DNA of 22,288 nucleotides, from NCBI GenBank assembly GCA_905215105.1, contig CAJMOI010000017.1:1-22288 (forward strand). The letters run 5' to 3'. Below are positions 1-7,126 of this stretch, piece after piece (position 1 is the first letter of the stretch; every line of letters starts with the position of its first letter). Source of the stretch: an uncultured bacterium (GTDB lineage Bacteria; Bacillota; Clostridia; Oscillospirales; Acutalibacteraceae). The position numbers and the translations under genes were made by a program. The notes beneath the pieces were generated by a model. The model saw only the letters and a list, made by a program, of their open reading frames with translations. It made no database searches and was not told the origin of the DNA.

Positions 1-378
1 GATGAAACCGGTTCGGAACCCTCCGAGTCTTCTGAATCTTCTGCTTCCTCTGAAACCTCTGAGGCAGAACCCACCCCCACACCCAAACCTACCCCTAAGC
101 CGACTCCCAAGCCCACGCCTGAACCGGAAAGCTCTTCTTCTGAGAGCACCTCTTACCGTCAGCTGCAAAAGGGAGACAGCGGTGACGATGTGCTGAAAAT
201 GCAGGAGCGTCTGGATGAGCTGGGATATATGTTTACTCTGTATGACGGAACTTTCGATCAGGGTACCGAGCAGGCCGTCAAGGACTTCCAGCTGTACAAC
301 GGTTTCCTGACCACCGGTATCGCAAGACCGGATGTGCTGGAAGTGCTGTACTCTGACGAGGCTGTGCCCAATTCCTGA
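1..378 (+). CDS. Surface protein C-terminus with peptidoglycan-binding domain (partial, 5' end missing)
   Basis: The reading frame is open from the first base, so this is the 3' end of a longer gene, 125 codons plus a TGA stop. The visible protein starts with a Ser/Glu-rich stretch, then a Thr-Pro-Lys-Pro repeat linker (about residues 24-40), then another Ser-rich spacer. It ends in a domain of about 65 residues beginning YRQLQKGDSGDDVLKMQERL and continuing LGY-(10)-FDQGTEQAVKDFQLYNG. That pattern is typical of the PG_binding_1 family, which binds peptidoglycan. The linker plus wall-binding domain suggests an exported or wall-associated protein. Its catalytic or other N-terminal part lies outside the window, so its function cannot be stated. 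The ATGs inside this region are not needed as starts. Confidence 0.8.
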   Translation, partial: DETGSEPSESSESSASSETSEAEPTPTPKPTPKPTPKPTPEPESSSSESTSYRQLQKGDSGDDVLKMQERLDELGYMFTLYDGTFDQGTEQAVKDFQLYNGFLTTGIARPDVLEVLYSDEAVPNS

Positions 379-403
379 TAATAAACAGAATTTCTAATGA
401 CAA

Positions 404-447
404 AAAAATGCCGCCGTTCACTTTTCGGAGTAGACAGCGGCATTTTT
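404..447. terminator. Bidirectional rho-independent terminator
   Basis: An inverted repeat AAAAATGCCGC (404-414) and GCGGCATTTTT (437-447) can extend inward with wobble pairs. An A-run on one side and a T-run on the other let it serve both the wall-protein gene from the left and the phosphohexomutase gene from the right. Confidence 0.8.
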
Positions 448-465
448 GATTCAGCCAGTGAAGAT

Positions 466-1980
466 TCAGTTTTTCAGGAAATTGGCCATGGGGGTCAGGT
501 CCAGCCCCTCACAGGTGGTAAGGAATTCGTTGAGCTGACGGGCAATGACCAGAACACCGCCGGCCCGGTTGCTTTCGATGTTCAAAGGCATGATGGGATC
601 ATGCACGCTCAGACGCAGCAGGAACCAGCCATCCCCGTTTTCACTGTCAAAGGAAACCCGCATTCCTTCCCGGTTATCCGGGGCAATCTGCCAGCCGTGT
701 GCCTGTGCATAGGCTTCCAGATCAGCAATGACTTTTTCGCCGCAGGCACGGAAATCCTCCCGGGTAATGGGCAGGCGGATTTCTTTCGCCTCCACCGGCT
801 CTGCCAGCGGTTCCAGCAGGGTGTCCAGAGACTTTCCTTCTTTGCGGAGCTGTGCCATTTTGATAATAATGCGGGTGACCAGATATGCGCCGTCATCCAG
901 GAAGTAGTTTTCCCGCAGAGCAGCATGTCCGGAAGTCTCAATGGCCAGAGGGCAGTTGATGCCTTCGTTGTTGAGGCGGATGGCCTCATTGATGACATTT
1001 TTATAGCCCCGCTTAAAACGATGATGATGGCCGCCCAGCGTTTTTTCCAGATACACTTTCAGTCCGTCGGAAGTAATGGAGTCGGTAACGATAGTGCCGC
1101 CTTCGTTGCCTTCCAGTGCAATGACGCTGGCAATGGCTACCAGACGGTTACGGTTGATTTCCTCACCGCGGGCATCCACAGCGCCGCCGCGGTCCACGTC
1201 GGTGTCAAAAATCACGCCCAGATCGGAGTGGGAATCCACCACGGCCTTGCAGATGCTGGCCATGGCTTCCTCGTTTTCCGGGTTGGGAATATGATTGGGG
1301 AACATGCCGTCCGGCTCCAGGAACTGGCTGCCGGAAACGTCTGCACCCAAAGGTGCCAATACATCCCGGGCATAGAATCCGCCTGCGCCGTTTCCGGCAT
1401 CCACTGCGATTTTAAAACCGGCCAGCGGGTGCTCATAGTCCTCTGCGTTGACCCCTTTCTGAATCAAGTCGCGAAGATGGGCGGCGTACTGGGTCATGTA
1501 GTCAGTGGGGGTTACTGTTCCGGGAATTTCCGCATCAGCGGGAAGCTGATTGGCTTCACACAGAGAAAGCAGAGCGTCAATATCCGGTGCGTCCAGACCG
1601 CCGTCCCGGGTGAAGAACTTCAGTCCGTTCCGGTCATAGGGATGGTGGCTGGCGGTAATCTGGATGGAACCGTCACAGGGAAGGTCCACCGTAGTCATAA
1701 ACATGGAAGGGGTAGAGGCCAGACCGCAGTCCAGCACATTTACGCCGGCCCGGTTCAAAGCAGCGGTGACGGCATCGCGGATACGGGGGCCGGAAATGCG
1801 GGAATCGCGGCCCACGGCGAGGGTCAGTTCAGAAACAGATTTCTGCTTTTTTTCGGCAAGCCAGACGGCAAAGGCCTGAGCAATGGCGCCGACTACCGGA
1901 TCAGTGAGGGTAACGGGGGATTTTCCCTCTACGGCAACGCCGCGGACATCGGTGCCGCTTTTCAGTTGTCTCCAATTCAT
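466..1980 (-). CDS. Phosphohexomutase (phosphoglucomutase/phosphomannomutase family)
   Basis: A 504-residue alpha-D-phosphohexomutase, a cytoplasmic enzyme interconverting hexose 1- and 6-phosphates. All four signature regions are visible. The phosphoserine loop is TASHHP with Ser111. The metal-binding loop is DTDVDR (259-264). The sugar-specificity loop is ETSGH (348-352). The phosphate-binding loop is RLSVHDP...NIES (456-470). The N-terminal region also carries AVGRDSRISGPRI. The length is near the usual range for the family. Start: ATG at 1980 with AAGGAG 9 bases upstream. The sequence alone does not separate glucose from mannose (or other hexosamine) specificity. The gene is alone behind its own promoter at 2031-2059 and ends at the shared terminator. 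Such an enzyme could feed mannose or glucose phosphates from the neighbouring sugar uptake genes into metabolism or cell-wall precursor synthesis, which is inference. Confidence 0.9.
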   Translation of the reverse strand: MNWRQLKSGTDVRGVAVEGKSPVTLTDPVVGAIAQAFAVWLAEKKQKSVSELTLAVGRDSRISGPRIRDAVTAALNRAGVNVLDCGLASTPSMFMTTVDLPCDGSIQITASHHPYDRNGLKFFTRDGGLDAPDIDALLSLCEANQLPADAEIPGTVTPTDYMTQYAAHLRDLIQKGVNAEDYEHPLAGFKIAVDAGNGAGGFYARDVLAPLGADVSGSQFLEPDGMFPNHIPNPENEEAMASICKAVVDSHSDLGVIFDTDVDRGGAVDARGEEINRNRLVAIASVIALEGNEGGTIVTDSITSDGLKVYLEKTLGGHHHRFKRGYKNVINEAIRLNNEGINCPLAIETSGHAALRENYFLDDGAYLVTRIIIKMAQLRKEGKSLDTLLEPLAEPVEAKEIRLPITREDFRACGEKVIADLEAYAQAHGWQIAPDNREGMRVSFDSENGDGWFLLRLSVHDPIMPLNIESNRAGGVLVIARQLNEFLTTCEGLDLTPMANFLKN

Positions 1981-2030
1981 AGCAGTACGCTCCTTTTGTT
2001 TTTCAAAATAGGTCGGACAAATTCAGTTTC

Positions 2031-2059
2031 ATTATAACACAGACTCTCCGGTTTTTCCA
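2031..2059 (-). promoter_or_regulatory. Sigma-A promoter of the phosphohexomutase gene
   Basis: On the minus strand, TGGAAA (2059-2054), a 17-base spacer and TATAAT (2036-2031) lie about 50 bases upstream of the ATG. The -10 is perfect; the -35 matches 4 of 6. Confidence 0.65.
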
Positions 2060-2064
2060 CGAAA

Positions 2065-3003
2065 TCAGGAGGCGGCATCAATGACGGATTCCAGTTCCGT
2101 CTGCCACACAATGGTTTTTCCGTCTGTTTCTGCAAGCAGGGTTTTCTGAGTGTCGGTGCGATAGGGGGTAATGGACAGTTTTTCCAATAAATCCATGGTT
2201 TCCCGGTGAGGATGTCCATATTCATTGCCTACGCCGCAGGAAATCACGGCGGCGGAAGGATTGGCCGCTTCCAGATAAGCCCGGGAGGAGGAAGTGGAGC
2301 TGCCATGATGGCCCAACTTGATCACATCACAGGAAACATCGGCTCCGGAGTCCAGAATTTCTTCTTCCACTGGTGTTTCAGCGTCGCCTTGGAACAGGAA
2401 AGCGGTGTCGCCCACTTTCAGACGGGTGACGATGGAGTAGTCGTTCAGATTGTCATAGTCTGTATGGGAAGGGGAGAGCACCTTAAAGGACGTGTTGCCC
2501 TGTTCCAGCAACACATCTCCCGCAGCAGCGGTGCGGACGGTTACGTTCTTGTTCTCTGCCGCATCCAGCAGGGATTCATAAGTTTTGGTGGCGGGGGTCA
2601 TTTCATCGCTGGTTTCCGGCAGATACAGGGTACCGATGGGAAATTCTTCGATGATTTTCGCCATGCCGCCGATGTGGTCCTCGTGGGGGTGGGTTCCGAT
2701 GAGAATATCAATGTCATCTACTCCCAGTTCTTTCAGGTAATCGGCCAGCTCCTGTTTGGTGGAGCGGGTTCCGGCGTCGATCAGGATATCAATCCCGCTG
2801 TCTTTCAGACGGATCAGCTCGCTGTCTCCCTGTCCCACATCAATGAAATACACCTGTGCCTCTGCGGAACCTGATACATTTTCAGAAACCGGCTCTTCCG
2901 TTTCAAAAAGTCCCAGTTGTTGGAGAACGACGGCAACACCTACTACCAGTATGCCTAACAGAATCATCAGCGGGGAGGATTTTTTCCCGGAACGCTGACT
3001 CAT
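2065..3003 (-). CDS. Membrane-anchored ComEC/Rec2-like metallo-beta-lactamase-fold hydrolase
   Basis: A 312-residue protein with one N-terminal membrane segment (about residues 11-29) and an outward-facing catalytic domain, judging by the short positive N-terminus (MSQRSGKKSS). The domain carries YFIDVGQGDS, the metal-binding motif HPHEDH (His105, His107, Asp109, His110), FQGD (Asp207), LGHHGS (His232, His233) and a final YGHPH. This is the pattern of the ComEC C-terminal MBL domain and its stand-alone relatives. Family members are thought to be nucleases or phosphodiesterases; the substrate here is unknown. There are no ComEC channel helices, so it is not ComEC itself. Start: ATG at 3003 lies 8 bases after AAGGAG. 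An in-frame GTG at 3012 overlaps that ribosome binding site and is unlikely. Confidence 0.82.
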   Translation of the reverse strand: MSQRSGKKSSPLMILLGILVVGVAVVLQQLGLFETEEPVSENVSGSAEAQVYFIDVGQGDSELIRLKDSGIDILIDAGTRSTKQELADYLKELGVDDIDILIGTHPHEDHIGGMAKIIEEFPIGTLYLPETSDEMTPATKTYESLLDAAENKNVTVRTAAAGDVLLEQGNTSFKVLSPSHTDYDNLNDYSIVTRLKVGDTAFLFQGDAETPVEEEILDSGADVSCDVIKLGHHGSSTSSSRAYLEAANPSAAVISCGVGNEYGHPHRETMDLLEKLSITPYRTDTQKTLLAETDGKTIVWQTELESVIDAAS

Positions 3004-3041
3004 GTACATCACTCCTTTTTGACAGATAGAATTCTGTGCTT

Positions 3042-3070
3042 ATTGTATCGGAAAACAAAATGGTTTGCAA
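3042..3070 (-). promoter_or_regulatory. Promoter of the MBL-fold hydrolase gene
   Basis: On the minus strand, TTGCAA (3070-3065), 17 bases, then TACAAT (3047-3042). It fires away from the promoter of the HD-domain gene, so the 140-bp gap is a divergent control region. Confidence 0.6.
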
Positions 3071-3095
3071 GCACCGGAGAATTTGGGAATCCGGA

Positions 3096-3123
3096 TTGCA
3101 CAAAAGTCGAAATGACTTATAAT
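3096..3123 (+). promoter_or_regulatory. Promoter of the HD-domain gene
   Basis: TTGCAC (3096-3101), a 16-base spacer and a perfect TATAAT (3118-3123). Transcription would start near 3130, giving a very short leader that holds little more than the AAAGGAGG ribosome binding site. Confidence 0.65.
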
Positions 3124-3143
3124 AGAGAAAAGGAGGGGGAACA

Positions 3144-3602
3144 ATGATTTATACGGATATGACGAAAAAAGCCATTCGGCTGGCCTTTGAGGCCCATGCC
3201 GGACAGTATGACAAAAGCGGGCTGCCCTACATTCTCCACCCCATCCATCTGGCGGAACAGATGACCGATGAACTTTCAACGGTCTGTGCGGTTCTGCATG
3301 ATGTGGTGGAGGATACACCATGGACGCTGGAGGAATTAGAGCAGCAGGGGTTTCCGGAAGAAGTGATTCAGGTGCTTCGGCTACTCACACACTGCCCGTC
3401 TCTTTCCTATTCGGAGTATATCCGACAGCTCAGTGGGAACTCAACGGCCCGCAAGGTGAAGTTGGCGGACCTTCGCCACAACAGCGACCTTTCCCGGCTG
3501 GAAACCGTCGATCAGAAAGCGCTGAACCGTGTAGAAAAATACCGTCAGGCCATTCGGTTTCTGGAAGAAATCGAGGGGGACGTTCCCGGGAAAAATGGAT
3601 AA
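3144..3602 (+). CDS. HD-domain (p)ppGpp hydrolase-like protein (SpoT/MESH1 type)
   Basis: A 152-residue, single-domain protein. It contains HAGQYDKSGLPYILHPIH (residues 18-35), the HD pair plus ED in LHDVVEDT (His52, Asp53, Glu56, Asp57), and KLADLRHN (Asp109, Asn113). These match the HD hydrolase half of RelA/SpoT proteins and the stand-alone small hydrolases related to MESH1. There is no synthetase, TGS or ACT domain, and the length fits an HD-only protein. The family degrades guanosine tetra/pentaphosphate and, in some members, other nucleotides such as NADPH; which applies here is not visible. ATG at 3144 follows AAAGGAGGGGG closely. The gene stands alone, bounded by its own promoter and a terminator. 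Confidence 0.82.
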   Translation: MIYTDMTKKAIRLAFEAHAGQYDKSGLPYILHPIHLAEQMTDELSTVCAVLHDVVEDTPWTLEELEQQGFPEEVIQVLRLLTHCPSLSYSEYIRQLSGNSTARKVKLADLRHNSDLSRLETVDQKALNRVEKYRQAIRFLEEIEGDVPGKNG

Positions 3603-3612
3603 GTAAATGACA

Positions 3613-3645
3613 AAAACGGCACAGCGCAGGCTGTGCCGTTTCTGT
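3613..3645. terminator. Bidirectional rho-independent terminator
   Basis: A perfect 12-bp stem: AAACGGCACAGC (3614-3625), loop GCAG, GCTGTGCCGTTT (3630-3641). Read on the minus strand it is followed by five Ts, so it is a strong end for the PTS operon. On the plus strand it is followed by a T-rich tract and ends the HD-domain gene. Confidence 0.88.
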
Positions 3646-3729
3646 TCTTCCGGTCATCCAATGTGAAAACCGGAGAGAATATCCATGCGTTTGCTCATCA
3701 CTGTGGGCCGGATGAGGCTGGCTTTTTCT

Positions 3730-5181
3730 TTACAGCATCTTTTTCAGCTCGTCAGCAACAAACTGAACCTTGGGTCCGATAATGATCTGAACGCTGTTCT
3801 TACCGGGACGGATTACGCCGGCAACACCTGCGCTCTTGATCTTCTTCTCATCCACCAGCAGGCGGTCCTTGACCTCCATGCGCAGACGGGTGATGCAGTT
3901 ATCGGCGGAAGCAATGTTGTCCTTGCCGCCCAGACCTTCCAGAACGATTCTGGCGATCTCGGTGTAGTTGTCATTGGACAGAGTTGCCTTCATATCTTCT
4001 TCCTTGTCGTCGTCATCTTCACGGCCAGGAGTCTTCAGATCCAGAGCAGTGATGGCGATACGGAACACGAAATAGAAGATCACAGCGGTTACCAGGCCGA
4101 TGGGGATCAGCAGCAGGCCGCCCTCAGCATTGGGAGCCTTGAAGCTGAAGAACCAGTCAACAAAACCGGCGGAGAACCAGAAGCCTGCGCGGAAGGGGAA
4201 CAGCACGGTGATACCGGCAACAATGCCGCACATCAGAGCATAAATCACATACAGCACAGGAGCCAGGAACATGAAGGAGAATTCCAGAGGCTCGGTAACG
4301 CCGGTGAAGAATGCGCACAGTGCACCGGAGAACAGCAGACCAGCAGCAACCTTCTTCTTGTTGGACTTTGCAGTGTGATACATAGCCAGAGCAGCTGCGG
4401 GCAGACCAAACATCATGACCGGGAAGAAACCGGACATATACATACCGGCCTCACCGGGCTGCAGGCCTTCCACAGAAGCGGTGCCCCAGAAACGGGCGAT
4501 GTCGTTGATGCCGGCCACGTCAAACCAGAACACGGAGTTCAGAGCGTGGTGCAGACCAACGGGAATCAGCAGACGGTTCAGGAAGGTGTAGATGCCTACG
4601 CCAACTGCACCCAGGCTCATGATGGCCTCGCCCAGGCTGATCAGTGCGCCATAGATGAAGGGCCATACAAAGAACAGAATCAGGTCTACGATCAGGGTCA
4701 TCAGGGCTGCCATAATGGCGACGCAGCGCTTGCCGCTGAAGAATGCCAGTGCGTCAGGCAGCTTGGTGTCCTTAAACTTGTTGTAGCAGAAAGCACCGAT
4801 CAGACCGCTGACGATACCGATAAACTGGTTGTTGATCTTGCCAAAAGCAGCATTTGCTTCCGCACCGGTGAGCACGCCCACCACAGCGGGAGAAAGGATC
4901 TGCTGGGTCATCAGCCAGGATACCAGACCGGCCAGAGCGGAAGTACCGTCCTGATCCTTGGACATACCGACTGCGACACCGATTGCGAACAGGATTGCCA
5001 TGTTGTCGATAATGGCGCCGCCTGCCTTTACCAGGAAGAAAGCGACGACATTGGGATCGCCCAGACCACTCATAACGTTCTGGTCAATCCAGTAGCCAAT
5101 ACCCATCAGGATACCAGCGGCGGGGAGACAGGCGACGGGCAGCATCAAGGACTTGCCCAGTCTCTGCAAGGTTTTCATCAT
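3730..5181 (-). CDS. PTS EIICB, glucose/N-acetylglucosamine family
   Basis: A 483-residue sugar permease of the phosphotransferase system. An N-terminal EIIC membrane domain (about residues 1-375, around ten hydrophobic segments) is followed by a charged linker (EDDDDKEED) and an EIIB domain. The EIIB phosphorylation site is Cys429 in ADNCITRLR. The EIIC motif GLHHALNSVFWF, then MSGFFPVMMFGLPAAALAMY and FFTGVTEPLEFSFMFLAP, resembles NagE (N-acetylglucosamine) more than PtsG (glucose), so N-acetylglucosamine is a reasonable but unproven substrate. There is no fused EIIA; the separate EIIA gene upstream supplies it. Start: ATG at 5181, 9 bases after GGAGG; a second ATG follows immediately. It is the last gene of the operon. 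Confidence 0.9.
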   Translation of the reverse strand: MMKTLQRLGKSLMLPVACLPAAGILMGIGYWIDQNVMSGLGDPNVVAFFLVKAGGAIIDNMAILFAIGVAVGMSKDQDGTSALAGLVSWLMTQQILSPAVVGVLTGAEANAAFGKINNQFIGIVSGLIGAFCYNKFKDTKLPDALAFFSGKRCVAIMAALMTLIVDLILFFVWPFIYGALISLGEAIMSLGAVGVGIYTFLNRLLIPVGLHHALNSVFWFDVAGINDIARFWGTASVEGLQPGEAGMYMSGFFPVMMFGLPAAALAMYHTAKSNKKKVAAGLLFSGALCAFFTGVTEPLEFSFMFLAPVLYVIYALMCGIVAGITVLFPFRAGFWFSAGFVDWFFSFKAPNAEGGLLLIPIGLVTAVIFYFVFRIAITALDLKTPGREDDDDKEEDMKATLSNDNYTEIARIVLEGLGGKDNIASADNCITRLRMEVKDRLLVDEKKIKSAGVAGVIRPGKNSVQIIIGPKVQFVADELKKML

Positions 5182-5214
5182 AACAGAATTCCTCCTCTGT
5201 TTAATTAATTATCC

Positions 5215-5239
5215 AAAACTGCCGGCCCACAGCAGTTTT
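5215..5239 (-). other. Intercistronic hairpin between EIIA and EIICB
   Basis: A perfect 8-bp inverted repeat, AAAACTGC and GCAGTTTT, with a 9-base loop, sits in the 86-base gap between EIIA and EIICB. Read on the minus strand the stem ends in TTTT, so it could act as a weak attenuator or as an mRNA-processing or stabilising element. No second RAT sequence is visible here. Confidence 0.5.
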
Positions 5240-5267
5240 TGCCGAAATTCAGGGAAAAAAGCCGATC

Positions 5268-5753
5268 TTATTTGGAAAGACTCAGCAGCTTTTCTCCGGC
5301 GGCCACCGTTTTGCCCGTGACCGGGGTGATGGCGGAATAGTCATCGGAATTGCAGATGACTACCGGGGTAATCAGGTCATAGCCCGCCTTGCGGATGCCC
5401 TCGGGATCGAACTCGATGAGAGGCTGTCCGGCTTTGACCTTGTCGCCGCTGTTGGCGAATACTTTGAAAAACTGCCCTTTCAGATTGACGGGTTCCAGGC
5501 CCACATGGACCAGAATTTCCACACCTTCTTCAGAAGTCATGCTGACCGCGTGACCGGTGTCAAACATCATATCGATGACAGCGTCACAGGGAGCCACAAT
5601 CTGATTGGCAGAGGGACGAATGGCAGCGCCTTTGCCCAGAATTTCCTGGCTGAAAGTGGGGTCGCTGACCTCACTCAGAGGAACTGCTTCACCGGAAACC
5701 GGTGCGAGGATTTCAATCTCAGAGGATTTGAAAAGGTTTTTTAAGAAACCCAC
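5268..5753 (-). CDS. PTS EIIA, glucose type (Crr-like)
   Basis: A 161-residue soluble phosphocarrier that takes phosphate from HPr and passes it to the EIIB domain. The active-site histidine is His83 in ILVHVGLEPVNLKG, and the partner histidine is His68 in TGHAV. They correspond to the two histidines of E. coli EIIA(Glc). The length is normal for a stand-alone EIIA. The start is GTG at 5753. Its ribosome binding site AAGGAG is formed by the last two sense codons of the upstream antiterminator gene, which ends 6 bases before this start, so the two genes are probably translationally coupled. It should serve the downstream EIICB and perhaps other glucose-family permeases elsewhere. Confidence 0.92.
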   Translation of the reverse strand: MGFLKNLFKSSEIEILAPVSGEAVPLSEVSDPTFSQEILGKGAAIRPSANQIVAPCDAVIDMMFDTGHAVSMTSEEGVEILVHVGLEPVNLKGQFFKVFANSGDKVKAGQPLIEFDPEGIRKAGYDLITPVVICNSDDYSAITPVTGKTVAAGEKLLSLSK

Positions 5754-5759
5754 AGGGGA

Positions 5760-6596
5760 TCACTCCTTTTTTATATTGACAAAATGAATATGGATGGCAA
5801 GGTAAGCGATGGTTTCTTCTGAAACACAATAAAGCCCCTGTTCCTGTAAATAAGAGGCCACCCGTTCGGCACAGGCGTATTCCTGTGGGAACATGGTGCG
5901 CAGAACCCGATTCAGCTGGTCGTCTGCGGTGGTTTCCGCCGCTTCGGAGAAAGCACGGAGCACCATAAATTTCAGATGATAGAGAAATTCATCATACCGG
6001 CAGGACTCTTTGTCAATGTGAATGCCGGGATAGGATTCAATCATTTCCAGTACGCCCTGCGTGGTATGGGTCAGGCGGACAATCCGGCTGATGGAAGTGT
6101 CATATTCTGCGTTGGCAATGTGAAGGGCGATGTTGGCGGCTTCTGCAACCGGGAGAATCACGCCCAGTTCAATGGCGATTCGTTCCAGCGCATATTGCCC
6201 CACAGAATACTCCTGAGGATAAAACAGCCGAACTTCATTGAGCAGCACATCCTCAAAGACGATTCCCTCCTGATAGCGAACAACAGCGAATTTGATGTGA
6301 TCCGTCAGGGTAACATAAACGTTTTCATTCAAACGTTTATTCAGAATGGTACGGGCATATTCAATAATTTCTGCGGAAACTTCGATATATTCAGACGGCA
6401 GAGAGGAGAAGAGGGCTTTCAGCTTGTCGGTCTCCCGCTGGTTTTCCATCCGGAAGATTTTTTCAATCCGGCTGTCGGGAATATTGGGTGTATCTTTGGC
6501 ATGAAAACCAAGCCCCTTTCCCATGACGATCACTTCCTGACCGTCTGTATCCAGGCAGCTGACAATATTGTTGTTGATTACCTTCAAGAGTTTCAT
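5760..6596 (-). CDS. LicT/BglG-family transcriptional antiterminator
   Basis: A 278-residue regulator with an N-terminal CAT RNA-binding domain (about 1-56, MKLLKVINNNIVSCLDTDGQ) and two PTS regulation domains (about 65-170 and 171-278). Histidines at 100, 159, 207 and 269 fall at the positions described for the regulatory histidines of B. subtilis LicT. In this family the PTS phosphorylates these residues, which controls dimerisation and binding to the RAT in the leader RNA. Binding blocks terminator folding and lets the operon be transcribed. Start: ATG at 6596 with GGAGG just upstream. The frame stays open upstream to 6731, but that extension would read through the leader terminator and is rejected. 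First gene of the operon, so it controls its own synthesis. Confidence 0.93.
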   Translation of the reverse strand: MKLLKVINNNIVSCLDTDGQEVIVMGKGLGFHAKDTPNIPDSRIEKIFRMENQRETDKLKALFSSLPSEYIEVSAEIIEYARTILNKRLNENVYVTLTDHIKFAVVRYQEGIVFEDVLLNEVRLFYPQEYSVGQYALERIAIELGVILPVAEAANIALHIANAEYDTSISRIVRLTHTTQGVLEMIESYPGIHIDKESCRYDEFLYHLKFMVLRAFSEAAETTADDQLNRVLRTMFPQEYACAERVASYLQEQGLYCVSEETIAYLAIHIHFVNIKKE

Positions 6597-6609
6597 GAAG
6601 CCCTCCGGC

Positions 6610-6631
6610 CAGGGCAGAAAACAATGCCCTG
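6610..6631 (-). other. Leader hairpin next to the antiterminator ribosome binding site
   Basis: A perfect 7-bp stem, CAGGGCA (6610-6616) and TGCCCTG (6625-6631), with an 8-base loop. It lies three bases upstream of the GGAGGG ribosome binding site of the antiterminator gene. It may limit ribosome access or protect the processed mRNA; this is inference. Confidence 0.4.
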
Positions 6632-6700
6632 CAAGATAAAGTGATGATTCACAGATTTTGCTGAAGCATCGCGTCAGTTGACGGTTACCGCCGAAAAATG

Positions 6701-6760
6701 AAAAAACCAAATTCCCAAAAAAACAGCGCAACTATTGCTGATAAATGGAAATTTGGTTTT
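6701..6760 (-). terminator. RAT-controlled leader terminator of the PTS operon
   Basis: On the minus strand AAAACCAAATTTCC (6760-6747) pairs with GGGAATTTGGTTTTTT (6716-6701). The loop is about 30 bases and contains a small GCAA/TTGC hairpin. The 5' arm shares its first six bases, AAAACC, with the 3' end of the RAT, so both structures cannot form at once. This is the standard arrangement for BglG/LicT control. Confidence 0.88.
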
Positions 6761-6782
6761 GCCTGCCGTACAGTAACAATCC
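6755..6782 (-). promoter_or_regulatory. RAT (ribonucleic antiterminator) element
   Basis: A 28-base minus-strand sequence with 5' half GGATTGTTACTG, a TACG loop, and 3' half GCAGGCAAAACC. From memory of the bgl/lic/sac leaders, this is an essentially exact member of the class bound by BglG and LicT. It lies about 20 bases downstream of the predicted transcription start and overlaps the terminator. Confidence 0.92.
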
Positions 6783-6808
6783 AACACAAGGAGTATTAAG
6801 TTGTCTAC

Positions 6809-6837
6809 ATTATAGTACATGTTGCGAATTTTGTCAA
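6809..6837 (-). promoter_or_regulatory. Consensus sigma-A promoter of the PTS operon
   Basis: On the minus strand, TTGACA (6837-6832), exactly 17 bases, then TATAAT (6814-6809). Both hexamers are perfect. A promoter this strong fits an operon whose output is limited by antitermination rather than initiation. Confidence 0.9.
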
Positions 6838-7035
6838 TATATTTTTTCAAAGCTTTTTGTTTTTGTGTAATATGCTCTATGTTTCCGTATCGTACATTGA
6901 GCTGGAAAGATAAGAAATCGATTTTTTTCAGTTGTTTCGGGTATAAATATTAATTTTTTTCGCTATTATTCACAATTTCGAAAAAATCGTCTCGTATATC
7001 CCAAAATCGGCTATGAAATAACATAATTTTAGAAA
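6838..7035. other. AT-rich spacer between divergent promoters
   Basis: This 198-bp stretch separates the PTS promoter from the GH3 promoter. It is rich in T and A runs, with a TTTCGAAA palindrome near 6976 and CGATTTTTTT/AAAAAATCG arms about 55 bases apart. I see no convincing gene, catabolite-repression (cre) site or known operator. Confidence 0.5.
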
Positions 7036-7064
7036 TTGATTTTACCATTTTTGTCTGTTACAAT
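7036..7064 (+). promoter_or_regulatory. Probable promoter of the GH3 gene
   Basis: TTGATT (7036-7041), 17 bases, TACAAT (7059-7064). The expected transcript has a leader of about 55 bases ending in the GGAGGAG ribosome binding site. Confidence 0.55.
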
Positions 7065-7126
7065 AAGATTCAAAAAATCAGAAAGCTGTTTCGATTTGAC
7101 AAACAGCTGGAGGAGAGTGAAAGATC

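Noticed and set aside
61..120. Repeated Thr-Pro-Lys-Pro coding units as a possible CRISPR or tandem DNA repeat.
   Set aside because: The units are short, in frame and codon-varied, which fits a protein linker rather than an array.
397..2037. A 546-codon plus-strand frame across the phosphohexomutase gene.
   Set aside because: It is the mirror of a gene with four intact catalytic motifs, runs through the terminator and has no ribosome binding site.
3685..5208. A 507-codon plus-strand frame across the EIICB gene.
   Set aside because: The translation is low-complexity and Gln/His-rich, lies antisense to a membrane permease with an intact EIIB site, and has no start signals.
6597..6731. N-terminal extension of the antiterminator frame to 6731.
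   Set aside because: It would translate the RAT-controlled terminator region, lacks a ribosome binding site, and the known family start MKLLKV has GGAGG directly upstream.
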